From Aphelocoma coerulescens (lineage: Eukaryota; Chordata; Aves; Passeriformes; Corvidae), in NCBI RefSeq assembly GCF_041296385.1, contig NC_091015.1:51836345-51900344 (forward strand): DNA of 64,000 nt, read 5' to 3'. Positions 1 to 12,010 of this stretch are shown here, in pieces. Below the pieces are notes generated by a model, which searched no databases, had not been told where the DNA came from, and saw nothing but the letters and a program-made list of their open reading frames with translations. How positions within the stretch are numbered: the first letter of the stretch is position 1; each line of letters opens with the position of its first letter. Both the position numbers and the translations under genes were made by a program.

Positions 1-1842
1 GTCTAAAGCAAAATACAGCCACTGAAGAGACTGATTTGGAGCCAAGTAAATGTTATTCATATTTTATGCCATAACATATTACCTAATTGCTTCTGGTATA
101 AAAACCATTAATCTTGTCTGAGCTCCCCCTATTCTTCATAGGACAATGATGAAATCTAAGATAATGCAGGCTGTGCTACAGCTTCATTGAAGTATTTCTG
201 GAACTGTTATTTATTGAGTGATTTTTAGTTCTGTTTAAACAATTAGCTCTTACAAAGTGAATGGATGCTAAAGGGAACAAATAAGAGACTGACCTAGCTG
301 TGGAATTTTAAATCCCATTTTTATTGTGTTTTAGAATGGTTTCTGAATGAGAAGTTCCTTGCTAGCATGCATGCTTCCCTTGGGAGAAGAATTGAGGTAG
401 GGATGAGGAAAGAGGAAGGAAGGAGAAAAGAGGGAATTTATTTTGTATTGTTCATAGCAGCAGTTGCTTTTCCTTGGGCTGGTCTGTGACAGTCTCATGG
501 ATCACCTCTACTCCTATTTTTAATCATTATGATCTCATTCATTTCACAGATTTTCATATAAACATTGCTTAATGCTTGAGAATTCTTTTGTTACTGGAGA
601 CCTGACTCCCATCTTTTCCGCAGAGGTTGCAGCCCTTGCTACTTTTCATTTCTTTAGCACTACATTGGTACACCAAGTAATTGCTGCGTGGGCTGATTTG
701 AATGATGCTTATTTATAAATGTCTGGTCTCAGATAACAACACGGAACTTCTTCCATGGAAAAAAAATCCATTCTTCTACTGTTTGAAATAATACTAAATT
801 TGTGGAAGAATGTGTGGTTGTAGTTTTGTGTTGTGATATATGTGCAACTTCCTTACAATGAGATTTGAGTAGGTCCATAATTAAGTGCTGTTTATTTATA
901 TTTCATTGGCGTGGGTCCCCCATTTTACATGAACACACAATGTTTACAACCATGGTGGGCTTGGATTGATGTAAGCCTGCAGTGCCACCAAAGTGGGTGG
1001 TCTCATCTTCCTCAGCACACCATCTCTCGTGGTGCTTCCTGTACCCACATAATCACTGTTTCATTGAGCTGATCCCCCTGAGCAGTGAAAAATGGAATGT
1101 CTTTGTTTTCTATCACGTAACACAAGTTTAGAACAGCTTAAATTTACAGTGAAATTACTGTCTGGGCAAGTGAATTGACGTGCAGGAAAGGAAAAAATAT
1201 GATTTTTACATTACAAGTCAATAGCTGCATAGGTCACCCTATTTGTGAGGTGCTTCTGCCTTCCTTAGGGGAGAAATGCTTTGAGTAAAATTCTTTTGTT
1301 TATGGAAAATACTTTCGGTTCGACTGAGTGGAGGCTGGGTACCACCATATCCCCTTTGCCATTTTGTCTGTTTTTCTGTTGAGCAATTGCATGCAACATA
1401 AGGTGTTATTCTTCCCTGAGCAGAGGTGCATCTACACAGCTGGATTACCTTTGAAATATTTGTGATGAGTGATGTATTCAGCTAGTGAAGGTCAGCTGCA
1501 CAAAGGGAAAATGCACTGGTGTCAGTCACAATGAGAATGACAAGGCCTAATAAAAATAAAGAGATGTGTCAATTTTTGGAAATTCAACTGAGTAACTAGC
1601 TTAAGCCCCAGTTTTACAAGCTGTTTTGCTTAGGTTGATGTTTCTAAAGAAGATCTTTATTGATTTTTATTCAGCAGTCTGCCCACATAGAACAGCTTGA
1701 AATCTGAAGGCCTGTGTGATTTTCATGCTGTAACACATAAGAACATATGCTTATATAAAGGCTGTCTGGTGTTTTAAAAATAACTTAAACATAATATTTC
1801 ATCTTTTTTTTTTTTTTTTTTTTTTTTTAAATTCTCTTCCAG
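1..1842 (+). other. METTL6: Last intron of METTL6 (partial, 3' part)
   Basis: The sequence runs non-coding up to a good acceptor at 1841-1842. I see no further METTL6 coding exon; no stretch here encodes the part of the methyltransferase expected just before the last exon, so the preceding exon lies left of the window. The intron is AT-rich. Its most notable element is a 25-base T run at 1804-1828, which acts as an extended polypyrimidine tract about 12 bases before the acceptor. Confidence 0.75.
1804..1828 (+). repeat. T25 homopolymer at the METTL6 acceptor
   Basis: There are twenty-five uninterrupted T residues, then a short gap ending in CTTCCAG at the exon boundary. Such runs are prone to length change, and this one sits where the polypyrimidine tract of the last METTL6 exon is expected. 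Confidence 0.95.
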
Positions 1843-1991
1843 AGTTCTTATCTCAGCTTTTCAAGGCTGAGGGATATGAGCAAGTGGTCAATGAATATGT
1901 GCAGCGAGAAACTGTGAATAGGAAAGAAGACTTGCATGTTCCAAGAGTTTTTCTTCAAAGCAAATTTCAAAAGCCTTTCAGTGAGACATAA
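1843..1991 (+). CDS. METTL6: METTL6, last coding exon (C-terminal 48 residues)
   Basis: METTL6 is a SAM-dependent methyltransferase that makes 3-methylcytidine at position 32 of serine tRNAs. This exon holds only the extreme C-terminus, beyond the Rossmann-fold catalytic motifs. After two bases that complete a split codon, the frame reads 48 residues and ends in TAA at 1989-1991. The segments YEQVVNEYV, RETVNRKED and VPRVFLQSKF match the C-terminus of vertebrate METTL6 as I remember it. The acceptor is CTTCCAG, with a T25 run just upstream. An alternative acceptor two bases on (exon from 1845) is possible; I prefer 1843 because the preceding codon would then end in AG, allowing Glu before Phe-Leu. 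The C-terminus stops about five residues after the conserved QSKF, so it seems shorter than the mammalian one. The next gene on the same strand is SH3BP5, as in human. Confidence 0.85.
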
Positions 1992-2230
1992 GTTCTTGCT
2001 GATTAGCAACAGCATTGCTTGTTTGAAATGGAAGCTAGCACATAAGCTGTGTGCTCATCTTTCCGGTGAACCAAAAATGACTGCATCCAGTACCTCTCGT
2101 TGGTTTCTATCCTAGGATACAAAATAGGAATGCTATTCTGATTCAGTTTTAAGATGGTTTAGTGATGCAGGCAACCTGTTGAGCACCTGAATTCCTGCTT
2201 CTAAAATAAAACCCGTGCAACATTGTTGGA
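1992..2230 (+). other. METTL6: Probable METTL6 3' UTR
   Basis: This stretch follows the METTL6 stop codon and reaches just past the first AATAAA hexamer (2205-2210), which lies about 215 bases after the stop. A GT-containing stretch follows (GTGCAACATTGTTGG), as expected downstream of a cleavage site. Other AATAAA copies occur further on (for example near 3533), so longer 3' UTR forms cannot be excluded. Confidence 0.5.
2205..2210 (+). terminator. METTL6: Candidate poly(A) signal of METTL6
   Basis: This is a canonical AATAAA hexamer, the first one downstream of the METTL6 stop codon. Its position fits a short 3' UTR, but no transcript evidence is available here. Confidence 0.5.
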
Positions 2231-4751
2231 GGATCTGGTAAAGCATATAAATATGGTTAATTTTAAGCATTAGTTTTCATTAGTTATTATCATAACTGCT
2301 ACTTCCATTTTTATTAAAACCTATTTTTAAATAAGTATCCTGAGTTTCCTGTCACTTGTGATTTTTGTGGCTTGTTAAGGTTAGAATATTTCATTTACTT
2401 TCAGTACTTGTAATTTCTCAGATACAGGATTGAAACAGACTCAGTGAGCAGTATAGTGTAAGCTGCCTTAATATTTTAATAATGGTATGTTTTTAATCTG
2501 CTCAGCATTTAGGTGTGTAAACAGATGTTTATATTCTAAATAAGATCCTAATTTATCTGATTTCATGCTTGAAGAAGCATGCTAGTGGATCAGGTCGTCT
2601 TTATCCCTAATTAATTTCAGATGTTCTTCATTTCATGTGCAGAAATATTTGAGGTATTGCAAATGAGTTTCCTATTTGGAACTGAAATCAGCAAGTCAGG
2701 AGTACGTTCTTGGATATGAAGTGTAGTCAGCTGCTTCTTTCCTGAGCAGAGGTCTTAATTCTTTTCCATCACTCTGAGGAAAGTTGTGTTGGTCTTTGCT
2801 CTTCCTGCCACTAAAAGGCACTGTACTGTTGCTGCAGCAGACTTAACTGCTTGAAGGAACTTCATCCTTTCCTTACAGCACTTTGCACTGTGGCACTTTG
2901 CACTGCAGGCCCTTTTCTGTGTTCTTGGATGATGTAATTTCAAAACCATGCCTGGGTCTTTAACCTGCATTTTGAACAGCTGCTCTGCAGCAGAGGAAGC
3001 CCAGGAGTATCCGGTGACTTGTGCAATGGCCTGTGCTGATCTTGTATAATGTACACAGTTTGCAACAGGGGAAATTCCAGTGAAATACTAAGGGGAGGTC
3101 AAATACTGGGGCAGGGCCCAGAGAAGTTGTGGAACCTTCGTTCTTGGGAATACTTGGAATAAGACCGGCCAAGGCCTCGAGCACCCTGTGACTTTGAGGG
3201 TGGCCCTGTTCTGAGTAGGAATTTCATTTCTGGCTGTGTATATGAGTATGTGATTGATTGACTCAGGCTGTCATTCCACTGGACTTGTGGATGACCCAGT
3301 CACACACATCTGATGTGGACCAGAGGTGACTTTTTGCTTCTGTTTACGACAAAGTAGACATAAGATGTAATAATGATTTTTTTTTTCCCAGGCTCTTAAC
3401 ACTGGCCATATGTGCATGGAAAGAAAGAAGTAATAATTTTCCAGCCTAAAGCTTAATGTTACAAAGTTAACCAGTCAAAATTTTTTAACAAATTGGAGCT
3501 GCCAAAGGTCATATTCAGTTGATATGGTTAGAAATAAATTTGCAACAGATTGTTGCTTCGCGTCAGGATACTGCAGGGGTTTTTTTGTCTGATACCGTGA
3601 GCCCCACAACTGAATTTATTGTATCACAAGTCTTTGGCCTCAGAGGAAAAAATGCTTAAATCACACAATTCTCCTAATGACTCTTTGAGGAGGGTTATTA
3701 CATGTCATCTCCTTTTTTTTATGGAGAGCATTATCCCAGAAATTTATGCATTGCTGACCCCTGCTGTGCAACCCTTTAGCTCTTTCTGCCATGCTAGTAA
3801 TAAATATCTAGTAACATTTATAGTAAATGAAAAGCTGTGCTAAAAAGGGATATAACAATGACAGCACTATTCTAATCTGATCTATCATTATTTGGTGGCT
3901 TTCATCAGCAAATGTTCATCTTTAGCACAGCAGTTTTGCAGTGACTACATGTAGCCTGAGTTCTGTTGATATTAGTGGGGTTTGAAGCCTGTAACTCCAA
4001 GTGCCTTTCAGGGCTGGTGGTTTGGTCCTTTTGGAGTATACAGCACATAAATGAGACTGAAGGATCTTGTCACTGTGCTGTGTGCTTGTCATTGTATGCA
4101 AAGGCAAGTGCAATGAACTGTTCATCCCCGAAAGGAAATGAGATGTAGGCAAGAATCAAAAGTATTAATTAGAGGACTTCAGTCAGCCCAATAGACTTAG
4201 CTGCAGACAGCCATTGAGTTCATTTTTACACTGAACTAACTATTGCCAGAACAATAATACATGTTTTTGTGGGTGGCTGTAGCTTCGGTGTTTCTGTGTA
4301 TTTCTGTGTACACTCTTTTGTGTAGCAGCATATTAAATGGAGAGCAGTATTTCTAACTTTTTTATTATATCTCAGTCTCTTTTCTAGTCAGACCTGGAAA
4401 ATAAAGTAGCATGCATTAATGCCCCTGCCAGAAAGATCTTCTGCTATAGTTCTCATAAACCAGATGTTATTCTGAGATGAATGGGCAGAAAGGTTAATCT
4501 GGTTTCTATGACTCTGCTTCTGTGAACTTTAAATCATGGCAATTTTTTTGTAACTGTGGTAAAATTTGAGGAAGTTGAGTCAGCTTTAAGAAATCCTTGC
4601 CACATCATGTGAGACACAGTGACTGATGGTTGTGCATGTAGTTGCTGTAGTGCTGAGTAAAGTGGATATACCCCCCCAATTCTTCAGCCTTTCCAAGCTC
4701 AAGTAAGCTCGCCAGCAGCACATGCTGAGGGCACCTGTACCTAGTACCCTA
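2231..4751. other. Intergenic DNA, no gene seen
   Basis: The sequence is AT-rich with no exon-like or repeat-family signal that I recognise. The only local structure is a tandem pair of 15-base units at 2878-2907, each starting GCACTTTGCACTG. If METTL6 has a long 3' UTR form, part of this stretch would belong to it. Confidence 0.6.
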
Positions 4752-5022
4752 ACTTGAAGGAACTGCTGTGATAGGACAAGGAGTTACTGGTTCAGACTAA
4801 AAGAGGGGAAATTTAGGTTAGATCTATCAAAGAAATTCTTTACTGTGAGGTGGTGAAGCACCAGAACAGGTTGGCCAGAGAAGCTGTGCATGCTCCATCC
4901 CTGGCAGTGTTCAAGGCCAGGCTGGATGGGGTCCTGAGCAACCTGGGTTAGTGGAAGTTGTCAGGGGGACTGGAATTAGATGATCTTTAAGGTCCTTTCC
5001 AACCTAAACTATTCTGTGTAGA
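4752..5022 (+). mobile_element. CR1 LINE 3' fragment, + orientation
   Basis: This is a 5'-truncated copy of the avian CR1 non-LTR retrotransposon, covering the end of ORF2 and the 3' end. Diagnostic segments are GATAGGACAAGG, the stretch around AAGAAATTCTTTACTGTGAGG, CCATCCCTGGCAGTGTTCAAGGCC split over 4898-4921, and the closing GATGATCTTTAAGGTCCTTTCC. The usual ATTCTATGATTCT end is decayed to ATTCTGTG. The copy is defective and carries only a short C-terminal remnant of the reverse transcriptase ORF. Confidence 0.88.
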
Positions 5023-8000
5023 ACTGTCCTTAGGGAGATGTAGTAATCAGGGATAATAGTATTAAAATGACTTGAAAAAAGCATACATGCACTGAATCAT
5101 GCTCACCTTGCACAAACAAGCTACTATGCTGTGATTGTAATAAATGTCCTGATTGTTCTTTGATTTAAGTTGTCTGCAATCAGTGGAGGCTGCTGAGATG
5201 ACTCAATTGTCTGTAGAAGACCTGCTTTTTGTTCCCCCTAAGCTGAACTAGCTGCTCTATTTGGCAAGCATAAGTAGTAAGTTCCTTTATGCCAACACCC
5301 TGTTCTGAGCAATATTTAGGATAGAAGCAAATAATTGCTGATGTAATGGGACTGAGAAAATGTATTTTATTTTTTTTTAAATGATTTGGTGCCTTGTGCT
5401 TACATCCTCTGATGTTTAATAAAGTATGAACTTGGATTAAGGCTTTTCCTGAAGTCAGGGAATCCTAAATGCCACTTTTCAGTGTGGGATTCTCTGATGT
5501 CTCCTCCTGGAATTGGACAGCATATATTAAGGAATGATGTTAACAAGCAGTGCTTCAGGGAGGACACGGGTAAGGTCTGACTGTCGTCTATTTTGATCGA
5601 ATTTACAGAAGTATGAAGTCTTTGAGTTGCCTGACATTACGTGTCCTTTCTGTCAAAGGACAGCTTCTGTCAAATTTGGTTGATGCTATCTGATGTCTGA
5701 CAACAAGCTACAACTAAGACAGAAACCCACCAGGTATTGTGTCTATACTGTATGGATGGGTGAGCTTTCTTTGCTTAGAAATATGCACTACTGAGAAAAA
5801 AACTTTGAACTTTAAACTGATGGTATCACAGCAGGTTTTATGTGATTCATTTGATAGCTAAAAAGCTAGTTCAGGTGCATCTTTCAGGTACCTGAAAGTT
5901 CCTTGGGTTCCAAAGGCAGAATATTTAAGTAATTAATATAGTACTAGAGGCATGGTTGATTGTGCATCACTTCTATGAAACCAAGTGCTATAAAAGTGGG
6001 ACCTGAAACTCCAGAACCTGTAAGCATCAGCAGTCAACTGTAAAACATACAGCCTTGCTCTCATAACAGGTATATGAAATCTGAAAGGTCATTTATATGT
6101 TCACCTGATAAAATTTTTTTTGCTTGAGCTGTTGTACAGTTTATACATCTGAATATACTGAGAGATACAAATTATCAGTTAGAAAGTGCTTTATGGAAGA
6201 GTTATTTGAAAGATATATACATATATATATTTGGAGAGGATATCAGTGTTGAGCATCAGTGTGTGAAGGAAAAATGGTAAGATTATGTTTAAGTTTCTGG
6301 GAAAAAAAAATCCTGAGTTTCACAGACCAGGGATGACATATAATTAAATAAGCTTTTCATCTAAAAAGTGAAATTTTGGAAATGAAAGCCTGCAGGTTCC
6401 AAAATCAGACTGGAAGACAGGGAGGCAGGAAGGTGGCATCTGATTGTGTACGGTATTAGTAATACACGCAAGGCTCTGTGGGAAGCAGAATTTTATATTG
6501 GAAAGATATTGCTGAGATACAATTAGTAAAAATAGATAAGTACTTTTTAAGGAGTTTTACCTTACCATAATATAGCTGTGATGAATTTTTCAGTGGTTAT
6601 GATTGTTATTAGGAAAGATTGTGAGCCATTTCAAACATTTGGGAGCAAACATTTGCTAGTTTTATGCATACTGCAAAAACATCTGGCCCTTGGGTGCAGT
6701 AGGCTCAGGATATGAGTATGTTTGTGCTCTGTGTTTGTAATGGGAGTTCATTTATTAGAACAAAGGCAGATGGTGAGCCTGCACTGTGGGGAGGCACACA
6801 GAGGCATTGCTTGCAGAGATAGAAGCTATTAGCCAGGTAAGATGTTCCATTAGAGAACCTTTTTCATTCCCACTTCCTAGGCTGATGTGCACCGTTCATT
6901 GTGTTTGCAGCAGGGTGCTGTGTGCAGTCAGGGAAGACAAGGGCACAAGAAAAAGATGACATGATTCTTCCAAATTAATAGTGATTTTGTGTATTTCTAC
7001 TTAAATGATTCTGTTTGGGACCATTTACCCCCTCTCCCAGCAAATTTTAGGTCTCATCTTGGGAAATTTGATTGCTTTTGAAGGTCTTTGCTCAAGACAC
7101 AGGTTTAACTTGCATGCTTGTAAAATACTTGATGTGAAATACTTAGAAAGGCACCTGTGTGACTGAAAATATAAATCCAGCTCTGTTTTCCTCCTTTGAC
7201 TTGTAAGAAGCCTTTTACTTCACTGTCACTTCAGTGCTTTTTCACAGTTCCCACTTTGGGGTGCTGTGCTGTCTTAAGTTAGATGGCACCAATCAACTCC
7301 AGCTCTCTTTTCTGATGCCCGTAGCATCCAGAGAACTTAGAATGGGAATAAATGAAGGTAATTACAGGGCAAGGTCAGAAAGTAGGCAAATTACCAGTAG
7401 ACAAGCCTGCCTTCTCTCTAGGTTCCACTCAGTATTTTTCCACAGCCTGTTTCTCTGGACTCTTGGATTTCTGTTGTAAACTTGGTACAGCAGAGAAGCT
7501 GCTGCTCAGTGGGATAATGGTATCTTCACATATATGGGATTGTTGTGCATCTGAAATTCAAGGATATTCATGAGCTTTTTTTGGTTGTCTTTTTTCCCAG
7601 TTTTGGCTTCAAACTTTTGTGTGGAATGGGACACTTAACTGGAATTTTTAATATTAATTTTATTTTTAATATTTTTCATTAAAATGTAACAGACCTATTG
7701 CTATTTTGCTAAAACCAGTGTTCAAAAGCAGGATGGAAGAAGTTAAGGGGAGAGGAAAGGAGGCTTGCTTTTGGCTTCTAAAAAGCTAAACAAAACTAAG
7801 AAATGTTCTGTTCCATCTGTTTTATTTGCAAACCAAATTTCATAGGAACATGAAAACACTTTGAAGAAGCCTCACAACAATTGCCACCATTTTTTTCTGA
7901 GCTACGTTCAGAAAGATAGTTCTGAAATCCTGTACAACTTCATAAACTTGGCTGTGACTATCTGGGTAAAGTCTCTAATCACAGATTTCACATTCAGCAT

Positions 8001-10590
8001 TCGAGGGTGCTTGGTTGTGTCCTTTAGGACCTGGCCTCAGGGAACATCACACTTGTGACCTCTTGACCAGATGAATCTGAGTCACTTACTGGAAGTTGAA
8101 TATGCAGATGTTCTGGACTTTCCACCTGACACAGTAGCATGCCCTCTTTTCTCCATACAGTGTATGCCACTAAAGACTTTTCTGGCTTTGGATCAGCTTC
8201 CAGTAACAGTTTCAGGTTTTGATTTTGTTTTTGAAAGCAGCTAATAAATTAAGGATCAGCAACTATCTGTTTATTCTTGCCCTGTACTTGACTGGGAAAC
8301 AATGGCCAAGAAAAAGCCTGTTAGAAAGAAGAGTAAAACTGAGAAGAGACAAGGACCCACCTCAAAGTAAACTGAAACAATCAAGCTAATACAGAGCCAG
8401 AATGTATTTTAGAAACAGTGAAAAATCTTCTCTTACGGACTTTCCTCTATACAAAATACTAACCTGCCCTTAGGCTTAAGGGTTCCTTTCCAAGCTACTT
8501 TCCAAATTCCAAAACCCATAAACCTTACAGGAAAAGAAAATACCACAAGCAGAGCCTACAGCATTAACCAAATGCATCTCCTGAAGTAGGGCAGTGGTGT
8601 TCTCAAAAGCCCACTGAAGAGGATGTAAACTTAGCAACTGAGAGCTTTAATCTTGATTCCATAATGCACAGTTTATACTTCATTTTTACAGACTTCTTTG
8701 TGGGAGACATTTTCCTGACTCAGTCATCAATAGCAGATCAGTAAGATAAAATGATTTTGCAGTTAGATCTTAAGATATATTAGTACTTCCGTAAAAAAAA
8801 AAGCTACCTGTGTGTGGGAGACAGAGGAGTAGAAACTCCTGCAATTAAAGGAGGCTTTGATTTACAACCCTGGAAGAGACTAGGTCTGGCTTAATTGACA
8901 GAGATTTGTGGACTTTAAGCAACAGGATTACAAACTTGTGTTCCTATCATTATAAGTAAAATTGTACACTGGGTGTTTTGGTGAAGGGTTTTAAAATATA
9001 ATAGTGTGATTTTATATAGTTTAAGTTAAGAATTTAGATGGTATAAGAGAGACATCTGTGTGTACGTGACATGAGAAGTTATTGGTCAAAACATAAGCTG
9101 CATTGCAGTGAGAAGTGCCACAGGTGATAGGTCATTAATCTAAAACAAAGTGTCGTTTTAAGTATCTATTGGATTAGAAAGTTATAAATTACGATGTAAC
9201 CCTAAATCTTGTGACTAGTCGCCATTACTCGGAGGTGTTGTAAAATCTCAGGCCTCGACTGATGCGTTTGTTATTTTAAACAATAAATTCATGTAGTTGC
9301 ACAGTCCCATCCCTTACAGTTATTTTCCTCCGACACGTGAAGCCCGAGAAACCGACACCTGTGAATGACTGATGAAGGAGCAAGACTGTTTTGTTAATGC
9401 TAGCAGCAGCACAGTTTGTTCATGTGCCAGGCCAGCCTATTGTTTGGCAGGAAATTCAGTGTCAGGCAGCATTTTGTAATACTGTAAAGAAAATTCCAAA
9501 AATTAATATCCTTTAATTAAAAAATAAAAACCACCTTCAAAAATTTAAAGAGAGGAGCTTGAATGTGCCTGGCATCTTCAAACAGCGTGCAACTAAAACT
9601 GTAGCTGCAACAGTGGCATTATTCATATTTAAATACCAAAGCTGAAGATGTGCAATGCCAAACTTTGCTCCAGGGACACTCAAATGGTTTTGCAGCATAG
9701 GTAGCAGTAGTGTAACTCCCTGTTACTGTGATGATACAGTTTTTGTTTCATGTAGCCAGCCTTTGAGTTGTGAATATGTTACTGCTGATTACATTCATAA
9801 ATATGAGTAAAGTATGAGGCAAAAATATAAGCAAAGTATGATAAATTTTCTTTTGTGGCTTGATTTGACAATTCCTGGAGCCTTTAATATCATATATCCT
9901 TACTTCAGCTAATTTTATATTGGTATTGATTTTATGGTGCATGTGTTGAATATTGCAGAGTGTGGAAAGAAATATAAATTGCTTGCTGGAACTGTAGATG
10001 GTATGATATGACAGGAGAGTCTCAGAACCCAGGGTGAATGGACCCCAAATGCCAAGTTTAACACATGTCATCTTCCGACGAGGATTCTATTGAACAAGCC
10101 CCTTTTAAAATGTTCACTACATGCTTGTTGTGGTGATGTCTGGGAACCCTTGAATGGGACAGCATTTTTCTAGGTGCTGTGGACTCAGAGTAAGAGGCAA
10201 TACCTGTCCTAAAAATTGTAACCATTCAGTTATGCGAGATTGGTAAGAAGAGGAAGAAAGGACATCCCCCTTGTGGTAAGACAAAGGGATTGGTATTTTC
10301 CCTCCTTCAAATTTAAATTAGTGTGAAAATGGGACTGAAGAAATTATTTCCCATATCTTTGTTCAATATCTAATTAGCAAGCCACCTTGATGCAGAGTAG
10401 ATCCTTTATTAATGAGAGGTACTAGCTCTGATGAAGGGAAACCTGGTTCCTGAATGATTTGTCACTGCAATTTGAATGACAAGAGTACCATTCCCAGCCC
10501 TGCTGTTAGTTTCCTGGGTGACTTCAAGCCTTTACTCTTACCTTCTGCCCTGTAGGGAAAAGGGAAGGATCTTGGAGTGAAAAATTGAAG
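5023..10590. other. Intergenic DNA, no gene seen
   Basis: About 5.6 kb of AT-rich sequence without a recognisable exon or transposon. It contains a short AT dinucleotide run (6213-6231) and a 22-residue, very basic small open frame at 8302-8370 that I do not consider a gene. A block at about 9180-9660 keeps scattered CpGs and homeobox-like AT-rich motifs; see findings. Confidence 0.55.
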
Positions 10591-11158
10591 AATCGTAGAA
10601 TTGTTTAGGTTGAAAAAAACCCCTAAGATCATTGAGTCCAAATGTTAACTCAGCACTGCTAAGTCCACCGCTAAACCACGTCCTTAAGTGCCGCATCTAC
10701 AAGTCTCCAAAATACTACTAGGCATGGTGAATCCATTACTTTCCTGAGCAGCCTGCTCCAGTGCTTGACAATCCTTTTGGTGAAGCTATTTTTTCCTCAT
10801 ATCCATTCTAAACATCCCCTGGTGCAACTTGAGGCCAATTCCTCTTGTCCTATCACTTGTTACTTGGGAGAAGAGACCGATCCCCACCTGGCTACAACCT
10901 CTTCTCAGGCAGCAGTAGAGAGTGATAAGGTGTCCCCTGAGCCTCATTTTCTCCAGGTTAAACACCCCCAGCTCCTCCAGCTGCTCCTCATAAAACTTGT
11001 GCTCCAGACCCTTCACCAGCTTTGCTGCCCTTCTTTGGACGTGCTCCAGCACCTCAGTGTCATTCTTGAGGGCCCAAAACTGCACAGGTTTTAAGATGTG
11101 GCCTCACCAGTGCCAAGTACATGGGGGTGATCACTTGTCTAGTCCTGCTGGCCACACA
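10591..11158 (-). mobile_element. CR1 LINE 3' segment (ORF2 C-terminus and 3' end)
   Basis: On the minus strand this is the 3' part of a CR1 element. The + strand begins with the reverse complement of the CR1 terminus (AGAATCGTAGAATTG). Minus-strand translation of 10786-11085 gives typical CR1 ORF2 C-terminal segments such as [36 protein letters not shown] and [11 protein letters not shown]. This 100-codon stretch is still open, but the element is broken and has no complete reverse transcriptase. It lies directly beside another minus-strand CR1 piece from further 5' in the element. Confidence 0.9.
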
Positions 11159-11219
11159 CACAGTTTGCCCAGGGATCTTTATTCTGCTTCCTGTCTTCCA
11201 CTTCAGTAGGTACCTGGAG

Positions 11220-12010
11220 ACCAACTCATCTTAATGTCAAAGACTGAAGCAAAGGCAGCAGTAAGTACCTAGCCTTTTCATTATCCTTTGTCACTCTGTT
11301 TCATCCTGCATCCAGTAAAGAATGGAGAGTCTCTTTAGCTCTCCTTTTGTTGCTAATGTATTTATAGGAACATTTTCATTGTCTTTTACAGTAATGTCCA
11401 GAGAAAGTTCTCCCTGGGCTTTGACCCTTCTAATTTTCTCCCTGTATAACCTCAAGGTATCCCTGTAGTCTGCCTGAGAGGCTTTCCCCCTCTTCCAAAG
11501 CTCATAAACCCTCCTTTTTTTCCCTTGAAATACAGCCAAAGCTCTCTGTTCAGCCAAGCTTCTCTTCTTCCACACTAGCTTTTCTTTAGGCATGTGGGGA
11601 CAGCCTGCACCTGCAACTTTATGATTTCCTTCTTGAAGCATGACCAACCTTCCTGGACTCCTTTGCCTTTCAGGACTGCTTCCCAATAGACTCTATCAAC
11701 CAGTCTCCTAAACAGCCCAAAGTCTGCCCTCTGGAAGTCCAAGTTAGTAATTCTGCTGATCCCCATCCTTCTCTGAGAATAGAAAACTCTATCATTTTTT
11801 GTGGTCACTGTGCCTAAGAGGGACTCCAACCATCATATCACCCATCACTCCTCTGTTCACAAACAACAGGTCCAGGGCCTTCCCTAGTTGGCTCCCTCAC
11901 CAGCTGTGTCAGGAGGTTCCCTTCCACACACCCCATGAACCTCCTACACTGCTCCCTATCTGCTGTGTTGTATTTCCAGCAGACACCTGGTAACTTGAAG
12001 TTCCACTCCT
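11220..12010 (-). mobile_element. CR1 LINE internal segment (endonuclease end and linker)
   Basis: The minus strand encodes broken pieces of CR1 ORF2 from the end of the endonuclease domain into the linker before the reverse transcriptase. Near 11690-11750 the translation reads NLDFQRADFGLFRRLVDRVY, and near 11450-11560 it contains VYELWKRGKASQADYRDTLR. Both match CR1 ORF2 as I know it. Near 11975-12000 an echo of the endonuclease GDFNHPD-type motif remains (GNFKLPG). Frameshifts separate the parts. The segment lies just upstream, in element order, of the 3' segment at 10591-11158, with the reverse transcriptase core missing between them. This suggests one internally deleted insertion or two adjacent ones. 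Confidence 0.82.

Noticed and set aside
8302..8370. 22-residue Lys/Arg-rich small frame (starts MAKKKPVRKK)
   Set aside because: Its composition looks like a nuclear or ribosomal-type basic peptide, but length, lack of context and the surrounding non-coding sequence give no support.
11291..11829. Two minus-strand open frames of 84 and 131 codons
   Set aside because: They are broken pieces of CR1 ORF2 (endonuclease end and linker), so they are annotated as a transposon, not host genes.
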